Part shown: positions 12,101-24,434 of the stretch, piece by piece | Layout of the letters: the number at the start of each line of letters is the position of its first letter | Position numbering within the stretch: the stretch's first letter is position 1 | Assembly (NCBI RefSeq): GCF_028554725.1 | Contig: NC_071671.1 | Span: 17,111,501 to 17,175,500 of the forward strand | From: Zeugodacus cucurbitae | Lineage: Eukaryota > Arthropoda > Insecta > Diptera > Tephritidae | Reading direction: 5' to 3' | Length of the DNA: 64,000 bases | Translations under genes and position numbers: made by a program | The notes under the pieces: generated by a model | Seen by the model: only the letters and a program-made list of their open reading frames with translations | Databases searched by the model: none | What the model was told of the DNA's origin: nothing

Positions 12101-13261
12101 TGGATGTAGCTCTCAGAGCCCTTCTACAAGCATACATTCATACTGCAGCCTACTTCTTGAACCAATCCAAAGAGCTGCTTGTTGTTTCACGACGTCCCTC
12201 TCTTCTTATCTCCTTAATCCCCTCTTTTCTTTGCTTTCGCTACGCAACAAAATCTCAGCTCTTCTGAATTCAGGAGATCAATCTTACTCTACTCTTATTT
12301 TATTAGCTGCTCAGTCGGTCTTTTGCCACCTTCAAATCTTTCTGCTGCGTGAAAATTGCATTTTTGTGTCTACATTGTTTTTGTTCCCAAACGACAACAC
12401 ACCTTTTGATAGCAAACCAGAATTTGTAAATAAAAAAAATAAATATCGGTACCGAATATTTTCCGCAGACATCATGAAGTGATCTCTAAATTGCGCTACA
12501 CATTCCACCATATATGTATGTCTCTCTCCTTCTCGCTTTCTATCTTCGCTTCGCTTTGCACTCACACTTCACTCACTGCCTCGCCATTCATCCTCGCGCC
12601 AGCCAATAGCTTCTGTGTCGTTAAGGTAATTTGTATTACTGTCATGTTCCACTGGCCGCCGCTGCATACAGGAACCAGCTCCAGCCGTAAGACGCGCACT
12701 CATACATAACTTAGCGCGTACGCGTTGTGTGTCTGCGTGCAGGCGTCTTTGCATTTTTATTGGTTTTCGTTTTAAATTTCAATTTCATTGCGTATTTTCT
12801 AAGGAAGATATATGATCGTTCAGCGTGGCGCACATGCCGTTGCATATGTGGCACGCTGCGAGACATTGCCCTTAAGGTTTCTACCGATTTCCTCATACGC
12901 CATGCCCGTCTCTTAGCTCGTTAACGAAACGTCATTGCTAGCTGCCACGACGGCAGACACCTGTGCGATTTAGTGGCATACGATTTATTAGTGTCGCCGT
13001 CAGCGGGCCATCATGATATAAGCGTCTTTCTTATGCCATGTTCCGGCTATTGCTTTGTCTACTTAACTCTTTTCTTATATAATTCGCAATTTTTTGAAAG
13101 TTTGATGCTGTACTGGCTTGTAACATATTGTTTGAAATTCGATTCAAATAGTTTCAGTTGCGCTTTAAACAAATCTGTAAATAAAAAATTTTGTCAAATA
13201 ATCTCAAAAAAATATAAAAAAACCGTACCTCACATGGTCTTTAAAAATGTGTAAAATTTAA
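9171..13261. other. Host-like intergenic or intronic DNA
   Basis: No transposon or gene was recognised across this 4-kb stretch. Composition is less repetitive than its neighbours, with short CA runs (10027-10041) and pyrimidine-rich blocks (12520-12570). The longest frame, 11961-12482 on the plus strand, is Ser/Leu/Phe-rich without a domain and is not called. The stretch may be intronic or intergenic sequence of a gene outside the window. Confidence 0.5.
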
Positions 13262-13860
13262 AAAAAAAATCCCTGTCAAAGGTAATTGACTTCGGTCAAA
13301 TGTCTAAATTGTAGACAAACCTTTGTAAAGGTCAATGACCTTTGACGGTTTTTGATTACAGGGGGTTGTTTACATTTTGGTCGATGCCAATAACCTTTGG
13401 CAAGGGCTTGCTTACATTTTGGCCGAGGTCAATAACCCATAGCCAGGATTTGTTTATCTTTTGAAGAGTCATGCGGCGTCAGCTTTGTTTTCATAGTAAG
13501 AGGCCATTAGAGGTAAGGTTAGTGTAGATTTTGAAGGTTCATAAGAGATTAGGTTTGATAACATTTTATATAATAATTCATGTGAGGTCAAAATTGTTTA
13601 CATTCTGTGTTTTCACATGGCGTCACATTGTTTATATTTTGAAGGGTGCGGTTGGGTCAAATTTGTTCAGAATTTCGGGGGTTCAGTGGGGTCCAGTTTT
13701 GTACATACTTTATAAATATACGTGAGTTCAGAAGTGTTAATGTTTTGAGAGCTAAGGCAAAGACAGGTTTGTTTAGCTTTTTAGGGGGCATGTGAAGTTA
13801 AGCTTATTTACATTTCGAAGTATTCATGAAATTAGGTTTTAGGTTTTTTAATGTATCTAA
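13262..13860. repeat. Degenerate tandem repeat array
   Basis: A run of diverged units with a period of roughly 36-45 bases. The recurrent core is TTGTTTACATTTTG followed by a purine-rich step (GAAGGTTCAT), then TGAGGTCAA or a variant. Clear unit cores lie at about 13367, 13408, 13449, 13589, 13628 and 13807, with poorer ones between. AGGTCA or GGGTCA half-sites occur in several units. It looks like an old minisatellite; the units are too diverged and too irregular for CRISPR. Confidence 0.6.
13329..13341. promoter_or_regulatory. Perfect IR1 nuclear-receptor palindrome (EcR/USP type)
   Basis: The site reads AGGTCAATGACCT, two inverted AGGTCA half-sites with a one-base spacer. The dyad extends to eight bases each side (AAAGGTCA / TGACCTTT). 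In insects the IR1 arrangement is the preferred binding site of the ecdysone receptor/Ultraspiracle heterodimer. It sits at the edge of the tandem repeat array whose units carry single AGGTCA-like half-sites. Whether it is functional, and for which gene, cannot be told from this window. Confidence 0.4.
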
Positions 13861-14108
13861 TTATTTTATTTATTATATATATTTGTTTGCCGAATATGTC
13901 GGTTTTTATCTGAGATATCCTAATCAAGTTGAGTAGAAATATTTTGGCAATTTATTTCTGAAGTAGATGGAGCTCCTCGCGGCCTTCTCCCACCGCCACA
14001 GTAAACAATATGTTTATATTAGATTTCCTAATATGTGAGACATTTTCTTTGCATTGCGTGACAATGGAGTGCTGTGAATTTTGAATTCCTTTAAATATTT
14101 GGTTGATT
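13861..14108. other. Short unannotated spacer
   Basis: AT-rich spacer between the tandem array and the RTE insertion. It ends with the 12-base target site ATAATCTTTAGC (14109-14120) that is duplicated on the far side of the RTE element. Confidence 0.5.
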
Positions 14109-14120
14109 ATAATCTTTAGC

Positions 14121-15167
14121 CCGCAAAACTAATACGGCTGTGTAAATTGACGTTGAGCAACACCAAAAGCTCCGTCATGATTGGGAAGGACCTCTCCGAG
14201 CCGTTCGATACCAAACGAGGTTTCAGACAAGGTGACTCACTATCGTGCGACTTCTTTAACCTGATGCTGGAAAAAATTATAAGAGCTGCAGAGCTAAACC
14301 GAGAAGGTACAATCTTCTACAAGAGTGTACAGCTCCTGGCGTACGCCGATGATATTGATATCATCGGAAGCAACAACCGCGCCGTTTGTTCTGCTTTTTC
14401 CCGCATGGATAAGGAGGCGAAGCGAATGGGTCTGGAGGTGAATGAGGACAAGACGAAATATCTCCTGTCATCAAACAAACAGTCGGCGCATTCGCGTCTT
14501 GGCTCCCACGTCACTGTTGACAGTCATAACTTCGAGGTCGTAGATAATTTCGTATACCTGGGAACCAGCATCAACAACACGAACAATGTCAGCCTCGAAA
14601 TCCAGCGCAGAATAACTCTTGCCAACAGGTGCTACTTTGGACTGAGTAGGCAATTGAACAGTAAAGTCCTCTCTCGACGAACCAAAATCAAGCTCTACAA
14701 GTCACTTATCATTCCCGTCCTGCTTTACGGTGCAGAAGCTTGGACGATGTCAACATCAGATGAGACGACACTAGGAGTTTTCGAGAGGAAAATTTTGCGC
14801 AAGCTTTATGGTCCTCAGAACATTGGCAACGGCGAATACCGCAGACGATGGAACGATGAGCTGTACGAGTTATACGACGACATTGACATAGTTCAGCGAA
14901 TAAAAAGACAGCGGCTACGCTGGCTAGGTCATGTTGTCCGAATGGACGAAAACACTCCAGCCCTGAAAGTGTTCGATGCAGTACCCGCCGGAGGAAGCCG
15001 AGGAAGGGGAAGGCCTCCACTCCGTTGGAGGGACCAGGTGGAGAGCGACCTGGTTACACTTGGGATCTCCAACTGGCGCCGAACTGCAAAGGAGAGAGAC
15101 AGGTGGCGCACTATCGTCGATTCGGCTATAACCGGCTAAACGGTTGCAACGCCAATCACATACATAC
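14121..15167 (+). mobile_element. 5'-truncated RTE-type LINE with 12-bp target duplication
   Basis: The insertion is bounded by a perfect 12-base duplication ATAATCTTTAGC at 14109-14120 and 15168-15179. The 3' end finishes in a short CATA repeat (15158-15170) instead of a poly(A) tail, a hallmark of RTE-type LINEs. The 5' end starts in the middle of the reverse transcriptase, so it is a dead-on-arrival copy. It is closely related to the copies at 29.7 and 31.6 kb. Confidence 0.85.
14147..15139 (+). pseudogene. RTE-type reverse transcriptase, C-terminal two-thirds, frame open
   Basis: A 330-codon open frame covering the palm and thumb of a non-LTR reverse transcriptase. RGFRQGDSLSCDFF is the template-binding motif near residue 25, and LLAYADDIDIIG carries both catalytic aspartates (14342-14353). 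Further on come YLGTSINNTN, the RRITLANRCYFGLS thumb region, LYGAEAWTMS, and the C-terminal RLRWLGHVVRMDENTP and GRGRPPLRWRDQV motifs common to this group. The endonuclease and the first RT motifs are absent through 5' truncation. The frame is free of stops, so the insertion is fairly young, but it cannot retrotranspose alone. The first ATG is internal to the original protein. Confidence 0.85.
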
Positions 15168-15179
15168 ATAATCTTTAGC

Positions 15180-18150
15180 GGCTGCATCTCAACGGAGCAA
15201 CAACCGATACTTTATACTAAAAACATAAGATGAAAAGATTCTATTTATTGCATTATCCCAGAACTATGTTCCTTTGGTTTCTTATTTCTTAAATAATAGT
15301 CTTATTATTTTTGCACAGAGTTGCAATTTGCAAATGTAACTTTGACATCTTTTAAATAGAATCGAGTCAACTGACAGCCGTGCCTTGTACTCTTCTCTTT
15401 TCTACAATTGCATTAGTATTCGTGTTGCATTTTCAATTGTTACGAACATAATCAGTTTCTCTTTCTCTCTCATATTGACATGTCATCACTGTTTCATTTG
15501 TTGAACGTCAAATGAACTGTCAAACTGTGACATTTGTCGATTGTTATCGCAAAATTAGTTTCAGTTGTAATATAAATAACTTTTATCTTAGTAATTGTAA
15601 GGAAAAATTTACGTAAAATATTTTTTTGTATATTTAATAATTTTATAATATTTAAGCTCATGGATTTGTAAGAATTATTTCCCTAAATTAATTGATTAAG
15701 GCTTCGAAAGGTAGAATCAGATATTTAAAAGTTTCCATAGATTCCCGGAATCGGACGCACATAGTTCGATGGATTTACAATTAATTGATGTATATTTAGG
15801 ACCTAAAAAACAACAAAAATTGAATTTTGTTTAATCTTGAATTCTCTAAAACACTTAAATATGCTAAAAACATTATCGATAAGTGCAGATTCTTTATACT
15901 TCTGTTTTAATGAAAAAATCAACGCATTATAGCAAAGTAGCAACACCACAACAATGTCGCCATCAATTTGAAGGTGCTCAACCTTATACCCTGTGGAAAA
16001 GTAGAAAAAAAATCTCTAACAACCAATAAACACCTAGAGCTTAACATGCGTTGCCTTATCTCACTATACTCCGACACACGAGTGATGGCATCTTCAGCTC
16101 AATGTAACACTGCCACTTGAACTCATGCGTGCAAACTGTGCTAGATATGGATCAGAGCTGCTCATCAGCAGCCACTACCAAAATCTGTCATACACATACA
16201 CACACACTTGCAACGCTTAAAAAGCAATTGCTCCATTCAACCTCAAACCCAGAACCACACAGCCACACATGCATACATCCAGCTTTTTATCCGCCTTCAA
16301 CATCAGCCCTGGGACATCATTCACACTTCTGTTCATACGTGATTTGATCCCATCAGCGACGCATTAACACCACAAGCACGCATACATACAGCATTGTTTT
16401 CTACTTGTTCTCCAGCCCACATTAAGCGCTTCTTTCTAGCATACTTACAGGCGTAACGCATTTATGCGATTACATTGTGTTTCGATTACGCCGCCAGCGC
16501 TTTTTGAACTCAATTCAACAATCCAATATGCTGCTATTATATTACCGGCCCGTGTAGTACTGGGGTTTATCTCGTTTTGCATTCCGCCTTGCTCAATACC
16601 TCAGCAGTTTGCAGATCCTTAATGACATTTTATTGCAAATTTTTGGCACTTTTCAACGCCTCCAACAAGCGATTGAGTTCTGAATGTTCTCCGTATTCTT
16701 CTTCCTTCTCCATCTTCCTCTCCGTGTGCTCGTTGAAGTGCTTGTCTTAACCGCCTTCATATTGCTGATTTCGCATACTCACTTTCACCACGTGTGGGGG
16801 CAGTCTACAGGTTTATTGAGCCTCGGCGGCTCAACATAACCTCAAACATCACATTTGTCTGTAAGCATAACCGTAACACAGTTTCGCTCACACGCATGTA
16901 TATTTAACTCATTTGAGTTTTCATACTTCATGGTTGATTGGCTGATTTCCTTAATCGTCTTGTCTTCATTGTCGTAGCTTCATGTTTCTTTTTTGCATTT
17001 TCATTCAGTTATTCATTCGTTGGCTCATAAATACGGCATGTAACATATTTTTCTCCATCATATCTTTCATTTTCTTAACCATTTCGGTCGCTTCACTCCG
17101 ACCTTCTAGTCTCAATGAAACACTTTAATTTTCCAATCCATCAGTTATATTTTATGTTCTCTCATTGGCAGCAAATATGTTTGATTCTCTCTATTACTCT
17201 CTCACTTTTGTTTCTTATCCTTTCTCTAGATTGTTTCTTGGAACGTTTTGGTGTTTCAATACCAAGTTGGTTTCATTCTTAAAACACTCCAATTCGTTTC
17301 ATCCTCGTAGATAGATTTTGGGTTATGGTTATATGACAAGTACTCTTCAGATCTAGACAGAATGTTGATTAGACTCTTGTCTCTAGAACATCAGACTGAA
17401 GAGTTGAGGTTCCGCTATTATTATGCGATTTATCATGGGGAAACCTTCAGTGCTTGCGCGGGCTGGTTAGTATGGTAGGAGTTTTTATCGAAGTTCTAAC
17501 CGGTCAAAGTGCGGAACCTTGATAGATCCCAAATATTTAAAATGTAAAAAAAGGCACCATATTGACAATTTTTGCGGTACTGCAATTGTAACTCCTTGGA
17601 TCACAGGCTTCTGTATGTTTTTTTTTTATAAGAGAGTGTTGACCTATAGTTGTTCTATACTGATATTCATCTCGGAGATCACTCTCAATTCCTAAACTAA
17701 ACAACTTTCTATTAATCTTAAAATATATAGCTAGAAGGATAGATTGCTGGTGCTATCATTATAAACAAATATTGAAAGGAGGGAGATTTGGGTGGACCAA
17801 CAAATGATTAAGAATCACATTTTCGGTCATAATTACAGTGGCAGTCAGATCTTGGGGTTTCTGTATTGCACGTTTTCATTAAGGCCAATTTACGGTCCAA
17901 AAAATTGAAGATTTTATCTAACTAAAGACGTATACCTCTTTGGAAAATGAAAGCTCCGAAGACGAGTTTCCGAACGACTTGTCGAATACTCGGTTATTAA
18001 TATCATCAAGAAGCTAAGGTTTCGCGAATATTTGAAGCATTCATATTGGTGAAAAAACGTATGCACTCTTGCAAAAGTCCAACCGAGGTCGGAATCCAAG
18101 TTATGCGGGATATACTATATATATATGTACTATTATTTTTTTTAGGTTGG
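15180..18150. other. Host-like intergenic DNA
   Basis: No gene or transposon recognised in about 3 kb. Contains short CA repeats (16191-16206) and C/T-rich, CAT-rich host-like sequence. Frames such as 16117-16347 (His/Thr/Ser-rich, driven by ACA repeats) have no domain and are not called. Confidence 0.5.
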
Positions 18151-18834
18151 TAGTACTGTAAGTCGTTTATTTATGTCAAATTTCATGTCAAAATATTCAT
18201 TACAGTTTGAGATACGTGTCGTTTTGTGAGCTGCCTTCAGTTCCGTCTTCGCTGCGGCTTGAATCTCCTCTATCGTATAAAAACGGTGTCCCCGGAGCGG
18301 TCTTTTGAGCTTTGTGAACAGCCAGAAGTCGCCCGGCGCCAGATCAGGTGAATACGCTGATTGCGGAACGATATGGGTTGAACGAAATGATGGGCGAAAT
18401 GATCAGGAATTACGAATGAATTTTCGGTACCAGTCGAGATTTGACACGCTTGAGGCCCAAAACATCCTTCAAACTTCATCAGCAAGGTCTCTAATTGTTA
18501 ATCGACGGTTTTTCAACACCAAATCTTTGATTTGTTGAACGTGAGCTTCGTCGGTTGAGGTTGATGGTCGCCCTGGACGCTCTTCGTCTTCGACACGTTC
18601 ACGGCCGGCTTGGAACTCACTTGTAAACATTTGTTTTAGACATAGCCTGATCACCAAAGGCTTTCTGCACCATCCGCAGCAGAAAATTGATTCCGTAAAC
18701 AAAATTTAATGCAAATTTATCGCAAAAAACGAAAAACTCACTTTTAGCAGCTCACAAAACGACACGTATATCCAAATCGTTCGACGCGCGCAGTTTAAAT
18801 TCAAATGTCACTTTATTTTTTGGACACAGTAGTA
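18151..18834 (-). pseudogene. Internally deleted mariner element
   Basis: Read on the minus strand. EFQAGRERVEDEERPGRPST and VLKNRRLTIRDLADEV (18620-18475) are the N-terminal DNA-binding region of a mariner transposase. After an internal deletion the frame resumes with SAYSPDLAPGDFWLF and KLKRPLRGHRFYTIEEIQAA (18360-18250), which holds the last catalytic Asp (PDLAPGDFW). The first two catalytic aspartates are gone. The ends read TAGTACTGT at 18151 and ACAGTAGTA at 18834, a short imperfect inverted repeat. The element is about 680 bp instead of the usual 1.3 kb and is non-autonomous. Confidence 0.8.
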
Positions 18835-20149
18835 TGAGGTCTTGGCCTCTACATTGACTTGGGAATTTGAGCTGAATATTAGTATTGTGGGACAGAGGTG
18901 GAAACGTGAAAGAATAATATTAAACCTGTATGGGCAAGAAATTAGTCAGCCAGTCGACTACCAAAAAAAATATTAGAAATTTTACAAGCGCTAGCATTAT
19001 TGCTTTAAAGAAATTTTTCGTCTTATTGTCAACCGAAGTTCGTTTTCTATCAATAATTTAATAACTCTACGAAGTATTGTTTCAACTCCTTTGAAGATGC
19101 ACTTCGTTGACAGGATAATACAATTTCACTATGCCAGAGGGTGAAAAAATTTGTAGAACAAAAAAATGTCGTCAGCATGCACACACACACGCACTTGCGT
19201 AGCGATACATACTGGCAATTATAATAAGCCGCAGCGCCTAAATGCACACCAACCAAGCCCACACTCCGAGCTAAGCGAGCACGATTTTTGCCGATTTTTT
19301 ACGCTTTACTCCACCCACGGCATTCTTACGTTTGTTTAACGCCCAAGGCGACTACACAAAAACAAAAAATTGTGATGTAGATGAAAAAATAGAAAACAGA
19401 AAGAAATTTGCGCAAATTGTGAATAAGTGGCGGGCAAATGTTGACACAATGAGGGCAAGTGAATTGAATTCGGCTGTCAACACGACGTGGAGATGGAGAT
19501 ACAGTGGAAGGGAGCGAGCATATGTGAAGCGTGAATTGGATAATTTATATGTTGATATGTAATCGGTGTGCGTGCGTATCGAGAAATGCGTGTTAACACG
19601 CCTAAATGTATGCTACGTAAATTTGTGTTTGCCTTTTTTGGTTTTCTCGCTCGGCTGTTTTGTCTATTTTACGCCGTCGACGCATTCAAGTGTGGCAAAA
19701 ATGAAATGTAATGAAGTAGATAAATGTGTTGATGTGACGCAAAAGGTTGGGCATAAATAGAAAAAATAGAAAACGACAACAACAATAGCAGTAATAATTT
19801 AGACGTCGGAAGGCTGCTATGAGTTGGGTTAAGTGCCAGCGGTGGTTGGGTTAGATTATGTGCGAATTTGCGAGCATATGCCGGCATTATGTATGTGATG
19901 TTATGCGAGTTCTCGTGACTAAATAGAGGCGAAAGGCGTGCAAATAGTGTGAAATAGTTTATGGCAAAACAATTTGCACTTCTAAAGTGGACATTTCTGG
20001 AAATTTGGTACAGTCTGGTTGAATAATGTTAAAAGTAAAAAAAAAAAACTAAAAAAGACAGCACTATTTTATGGTTTACATGCAACTTTAAAGAAAAATA
20101 TACGAATATATTGAAGCAATGAGGACACTTTACTACTATGACCTCAAGC
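18835..20149. other. Host-like intergenic DNA
   Basis: No gene recognised. A CA run (19181-19191) and ACAACAACAATAGCAG repeats near 19777 are present. Frames 19332-19562 and 19566-19760 (76 and 64 codons) show no domain. Confidence 0.45.
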
Positions 20150-20920
20150 TCAACAAATTGAGAGCTTTACCATAGGATGGTAAGTTGGTCGGTTGTAAGG
20201 ATGTTCACCAAAGGGGAACACACGTACACTATTATGGACAGTGCTTTGTGAAGCCAGTTGTTCGACCCGAAAAATATTTTTCTTGATCTTGCAATGGCGG
20301 AACATTGATGACCATCTGTCCAGTAGTAAACCACAATAGAGCAACGATGCTCCTACATGCCGTTAGTATTGAAGCTATGACTTTGCAAACTCATCAGCCT
20401 CACAACTTCCCAATTTCTCCACTCAATTCCGCTGTTGCCAGGACCGTAGACGAGTCTAATCATAGGGTATTACGTTGCCACTAATAGTGCAGATAACCAG
20501 TCTTGAGCTCATAGTCAGCGAATTCAAGTCTAGGATTGTTACCTATCCAAAGGTTGCTGCGTTTCGCAGCAATATATACGCCGCTGTCTTAATAGCAGCC
20601 ACCTCCGCTTGAAAAACGCTGCAATATTCGGGAAGCCTGAAACTAAGGTTGATATAAAGTTGCCGGCAGTAAACACCCACACTTACATTTCCCGCCAACT
20701 TCGACCCATCCGTGAATAAGCTCACCGCGCCTCACCTCCACCGACTCCTTCCAATCCAAACGTCCCTTCTTATATAAAAAATATGTATACAATTGACGAT
20801 GAAAAATTCTGCACAACAACTATCAGCATTCGCATAGTCTACAGATACATGATGGGAATAGTTTTCCATAAACTTAACCAACCATGCAGGGACTTCAAAA
20901 TTGCCTAGTAATACCATCTA
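20150..20920 (-). pseudogene. RNase H region of a LINE, decayed
   Basis: On the minus strand 20725-20543 reads MSLFTDGSKLAGNVSVGVY and LPEYCSVFQAEVAAIKTAAY, the first Asp motif (TDGS) and the Gln-Ala-Glu motif of a LINE-encoded RNase H. Downstream, around 20440-20400, CEADEFAKS fits the last catalytic Asp region (usually NEIADELAK-like). Beyond that the frames are broken by stops and indels. The closest relative in the window is the RNase H of the LOA-like element at 45.3-48.5 kb. No RT region is recognisable next to it. Confidence 0.6.
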
Positions 20921-22162
20921 ACTAAAGCCGCTTTTGAGCAAGGATACTACCCCCAGCCAATCTCATATATTTTTGGATCAAAGTTCTCGGTCCGTGGCGG
21001 TACAAAAACGCCGTAAAAGTGCCAGATAAGTACTTGGCTACTATTCGAACAGTCCATCTAATCTTCTCCCGAGTTTTCTGCCTTTTTTCCGATAGTTCTC
21101 TGATATCCTCTCTATGGTAATATGATAAAGATTTGCCTATAACTGGATTCCAAACGGGACCATACTTCTTTCATCTAAAAGTAATGAAATCACGGAAAAC
21201 ATTTGAATCTTGCAGAATTACGATGTATCTTAGCCTTCTACCTATCAACATTAAAAGCTACAATCCCTTGAGGTCAGAATATTTTGCGCTCTATCGCTCT
21301 GGGAATTTCGAATAAAAATTCACGACACAAGATTTCTAACTAAAAGGTGAAACACAGATACTAAAGTAGAATTATAGACAAATGTGCTTAATTCATGATG
21401 ATACAAAAATATATTCATAATTCTATATCTATTTGATTCAATTCTTTTTATCTTTTTATAGGCATATTCACACATATATATGTGTATAACGAATATATTG
21501 AAATATCAGCCCTGCAAAATTCACGCTTCACGACTCACTGCCATCCTAAATAAACTTTTGAACCCATAAGACGTTGCATCAGCGCACGTATTAGCAACAG
21601 TTGTTTGTGGCATGTAGCACAAAAAACCATTTGGAGTAAGATTACGGTGGGAGTATGCGAATGTGCGCCTGGTCTTAAGCGACAGTGATGAAAAAAAGCA
21701 GAGTAAGAAATGAAATTGAGGGAAGTTTTTCGTTGTGTTAAGTACATACATATACATATGTTTAATTTGATTTTAACGGCTCTGAAAATTCGCTTGCTAT
21801 TTATATTATTCAATTTCAATTTCCGTGTGCTACATTTATTTTCTTTTTTCGTCTATTCATTTAAAAAAAAATGCAAATATTTTGAAATCGTAAAATGCGA
21901 AATTATTTCCGCAACACATTTAGCATGCTTAAGTGCGTCAATTATCAGCGTTATTTTCGCTTAGCATTCGAAACGCACTTAATTGTGTTATTATCTATTT
22001 TGTTTGCGAATTCGTGATGCCTACATACAGTCGTGAAAACAATTTTCGCTTTTGCGTCTTGCTTATAGGCGTTTTATGTTACATGTTTCTAATTCTTTTG
22101 CGCTCCCTGGCGATAAATGGCGGGTTCCACATGCTTTAAATCGTCTTAAGACGTTGATTGAT
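20921..22162. other. Intergenic, no gene recognised
   Basis: AT-rich sequence. The part up to about 21130 may be further decayed LINE sequence but no motif is clear. No open frame with a domain is present. Confidence 0.4.
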
Positions 22163-24099
22163 TTTTATACTCGCGCAACAAAGTTACTAGAGAGTATTAT
22201 AGTTTTGTTCACATAACGGTTGTTTGTAACGGAGTTAGATATAGGGTTATATATACCAAAGTGATCAGGGTGAAGAGTGGAGTTCAAATTCCAATGTCTG
22301 TCTGTCCGTCCGTCCGTCTGTGTAAGCTGTAACTTGAGTAAAAATTAAGATATTTTTGATGAAACTTGGCACACTTATTTCTTGGCTCCATAGGATGGTT
22401 GCTTTCGAAAATGAGCAAAATCGAACCACTGCCACGCCCACAAAATGGTGAAAACCGAAAACACATAAAGTGCCATAACTAAGCCATAAATAAAGCTATG
22501 GAAATAAAATTTGGTACAAAGGATCGAACTATGAAGGGGCATATTTAAATGTACTTTTTTTTGGAGAAGTGGGCGTGGCCCCGCCCTCAAATAGGATTTT
22601 TGTATATATCTCGCAAACCAATAAAGCTATATAAACCAAACTTTCTGCAGTCGTTTAGCCACTTCTTAATACAGTCCAAAAATGAAAGAAATCGGATAAT
22701 AACCACGCCCATCTCCCATTAGTGATGCAAACGATGTATCGATGTTTTTGAAACATCGATGTTTTCGTCAAAAAGCGTCGATGTTAGCCATCGATGTCTC
22801 GAATCTAAAAACATCGATGCATCGATGTTACTTTCAACGATGTTTTATGTCGATGTTTTATATAAAAATTTGACTTCACACCTTCACACTTTTTCGGGTA
22901 TTAACTCGAAACCCTCTATTTGGATACGCTTTATTACATTGAAATTCGATTTTTGTAAAATTCGGAAAATTCGTTAAGGGAATGTGCGCATGGACAATAC
23001 TGCGGTTACTTTTATGATTTATTTATACAATTTAATTCTGGCGTAGGCTACTGCGTTAGATCAGAGATTCAAATTACTGCATTTTAAAGATGTTATGGCT
23101 TTTTGCTTCATAAAAAATTCAAAGAATCGCGCTGATACAATGGAATCTTCGATGAGTGTGAAACAGAATACTCGTTTGATATTTGGAACCAGAATAAACA
23201 TTTGGTCCACAAAAAAGTGAAATGTAAGCTGTCAAATTTATCTACAATTACAGGTACCGAAGGTTGGTTGGAAAGTGTATCTCGGCTGTTACCCCTACCA
23301 ATTAGAAGCCAATAGAGTTTGGGTTGACATGAATACTGTGTTTTCGGAGTTGTATAAATAGGCTTATTAATATTTACACATTGTGGCCACTTCAGTGCCG
23401 AGTAAACGAACGTTTTCTAAACCCAGGGCAACTATCACGCAAGAGTAAAATCGATACATCGAACCATCGATGTTTCATTTCATGATGTTTGCATCCCTAT
23501 CTCCCATACAAAGGTTAGGTTGAAAATTACTAAAAGTGAGTTAACTCTCTAACGAAAAACGTCAGAAACACTAAATTTCACATAAGAAATGGCAGATGGA
23601 AGCTGCACTCTGATTTTTTTACAAAATGGAAAATGGGCGTGGCGTCGCCCACTTATGGGTCGAAAACCATATCTCAGGAACTACTAGACCGATTTCAATG
23701 AAACTTGGTTTGTAATAGTTTCCTTACATCCCAATGATATATTGTGAAAATTGGCCAAATCGCTTCACAACCACGCCTACTTCCTATATACCAGAACTTT
23801 GAAGACGATCTGAATCGTTTACTTTACAATATATAAAGTAAGCACTAGATAGAGAAGATATCGGTGCAGAACTTTGCACAAATACTATGTTTATAGTGTG
23901 GCAGCCCCATTCTAAAAATCGCCGAAATCGGACCATAGGTTTTTAAGGCCCCATATATCGTACACGAGGACCTCGGTGCTTCTAACCTAATATTATGGTA
24001 TCAAAGTGTGTATTATATAATATAAATAAAGTTAAATTAATAAATTGCGAGACTATAAAATGTTCGGTTACACCCGAACTTAGCCCTTCCTTACTTGTT
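22163..24099 (-). repeat. Family A copy 3, carrying a nested hAT element
   Basis: Starts TTTTATACTCGCGCAACAAA and ends TTAGCCCTTCCTTACTTGTT, the reverse orientation of copies 1 and 2. The GAC/GTC tetranucleotide tract is at about 22295-22320. The copy is interrupted at 22720-23499 by a hAT insertion. Removing that insert restores the family A block CCACGCCCATCTCCCATACAA, in line with the other copies. It is non-coding. Confidence 0.75.
22720..23499 (+). mobile_element. hAT-superfamily element, 780 bp, nested, with 8-bp target duplication
   Basis: Ends are TAGTGATGCAAAC (22720-22732) and GTTTGCATCCCTA (23487-23499), a 13-base inverted repeat with one mismatch. The flanking 8-mer TCTCCCAT is present on both sides (22712-22719 and 23500-23507), diagnostic of hAT transposition. 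Both subterminal regions are packed with CATCGATG motifs, probably transposase-binding sites. The interior is a deleted transposase gene: 23371-23448 encodes YLHIVATSVPSKRTFSKP, the C-terminal dimerisation motif of hAT transposases, followed by a stop. The catalytic core is missing. Confidence 0.9.
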
Positions 24100-24434
24100 T
24101 TAGATGGTTTTTTATTCGTAAGACGATCAGTAAAATGAATCATCCATCTACAACGGCTCGTGGGTTTAGAATTTTAATACCGTGAAATTTGATATGTAAT
24201 AAGAAAAGTGCGAAATTATCAATCAGTTCGAAAAGTATAAATCGTCAATAAAATACAGAAAAGCATGAAAGGCGAACTATTTGAATCTGAAAGAGTTCTT
24301 CAACTCTCTGTTTTGTATTCTCTTCAAAAAGTTAAGGCTTCAAAAACATCTGAAAAATTTTATAATGCTAAAAAGATATACGCCATTCTGAAACCCATCT
24401 GAACTTGGATGCCAAGTTGTTTGGAACTTTAAGG

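Noticed and set aside
11961..12482. 173-codon open frame in host-like DNA
   Set aside because: Ser/Leu/Phe-rich without a recognisable domain, other frames are also open in the same pyrimidine-rich stretch, and there is no supporting context. Treated as chance.
13262..13860. CRISPR-like spaced repeats
   Set aside because: Units are diverged, contiguous and irregular, with no unique spacers, and the genome is eukaryotic.
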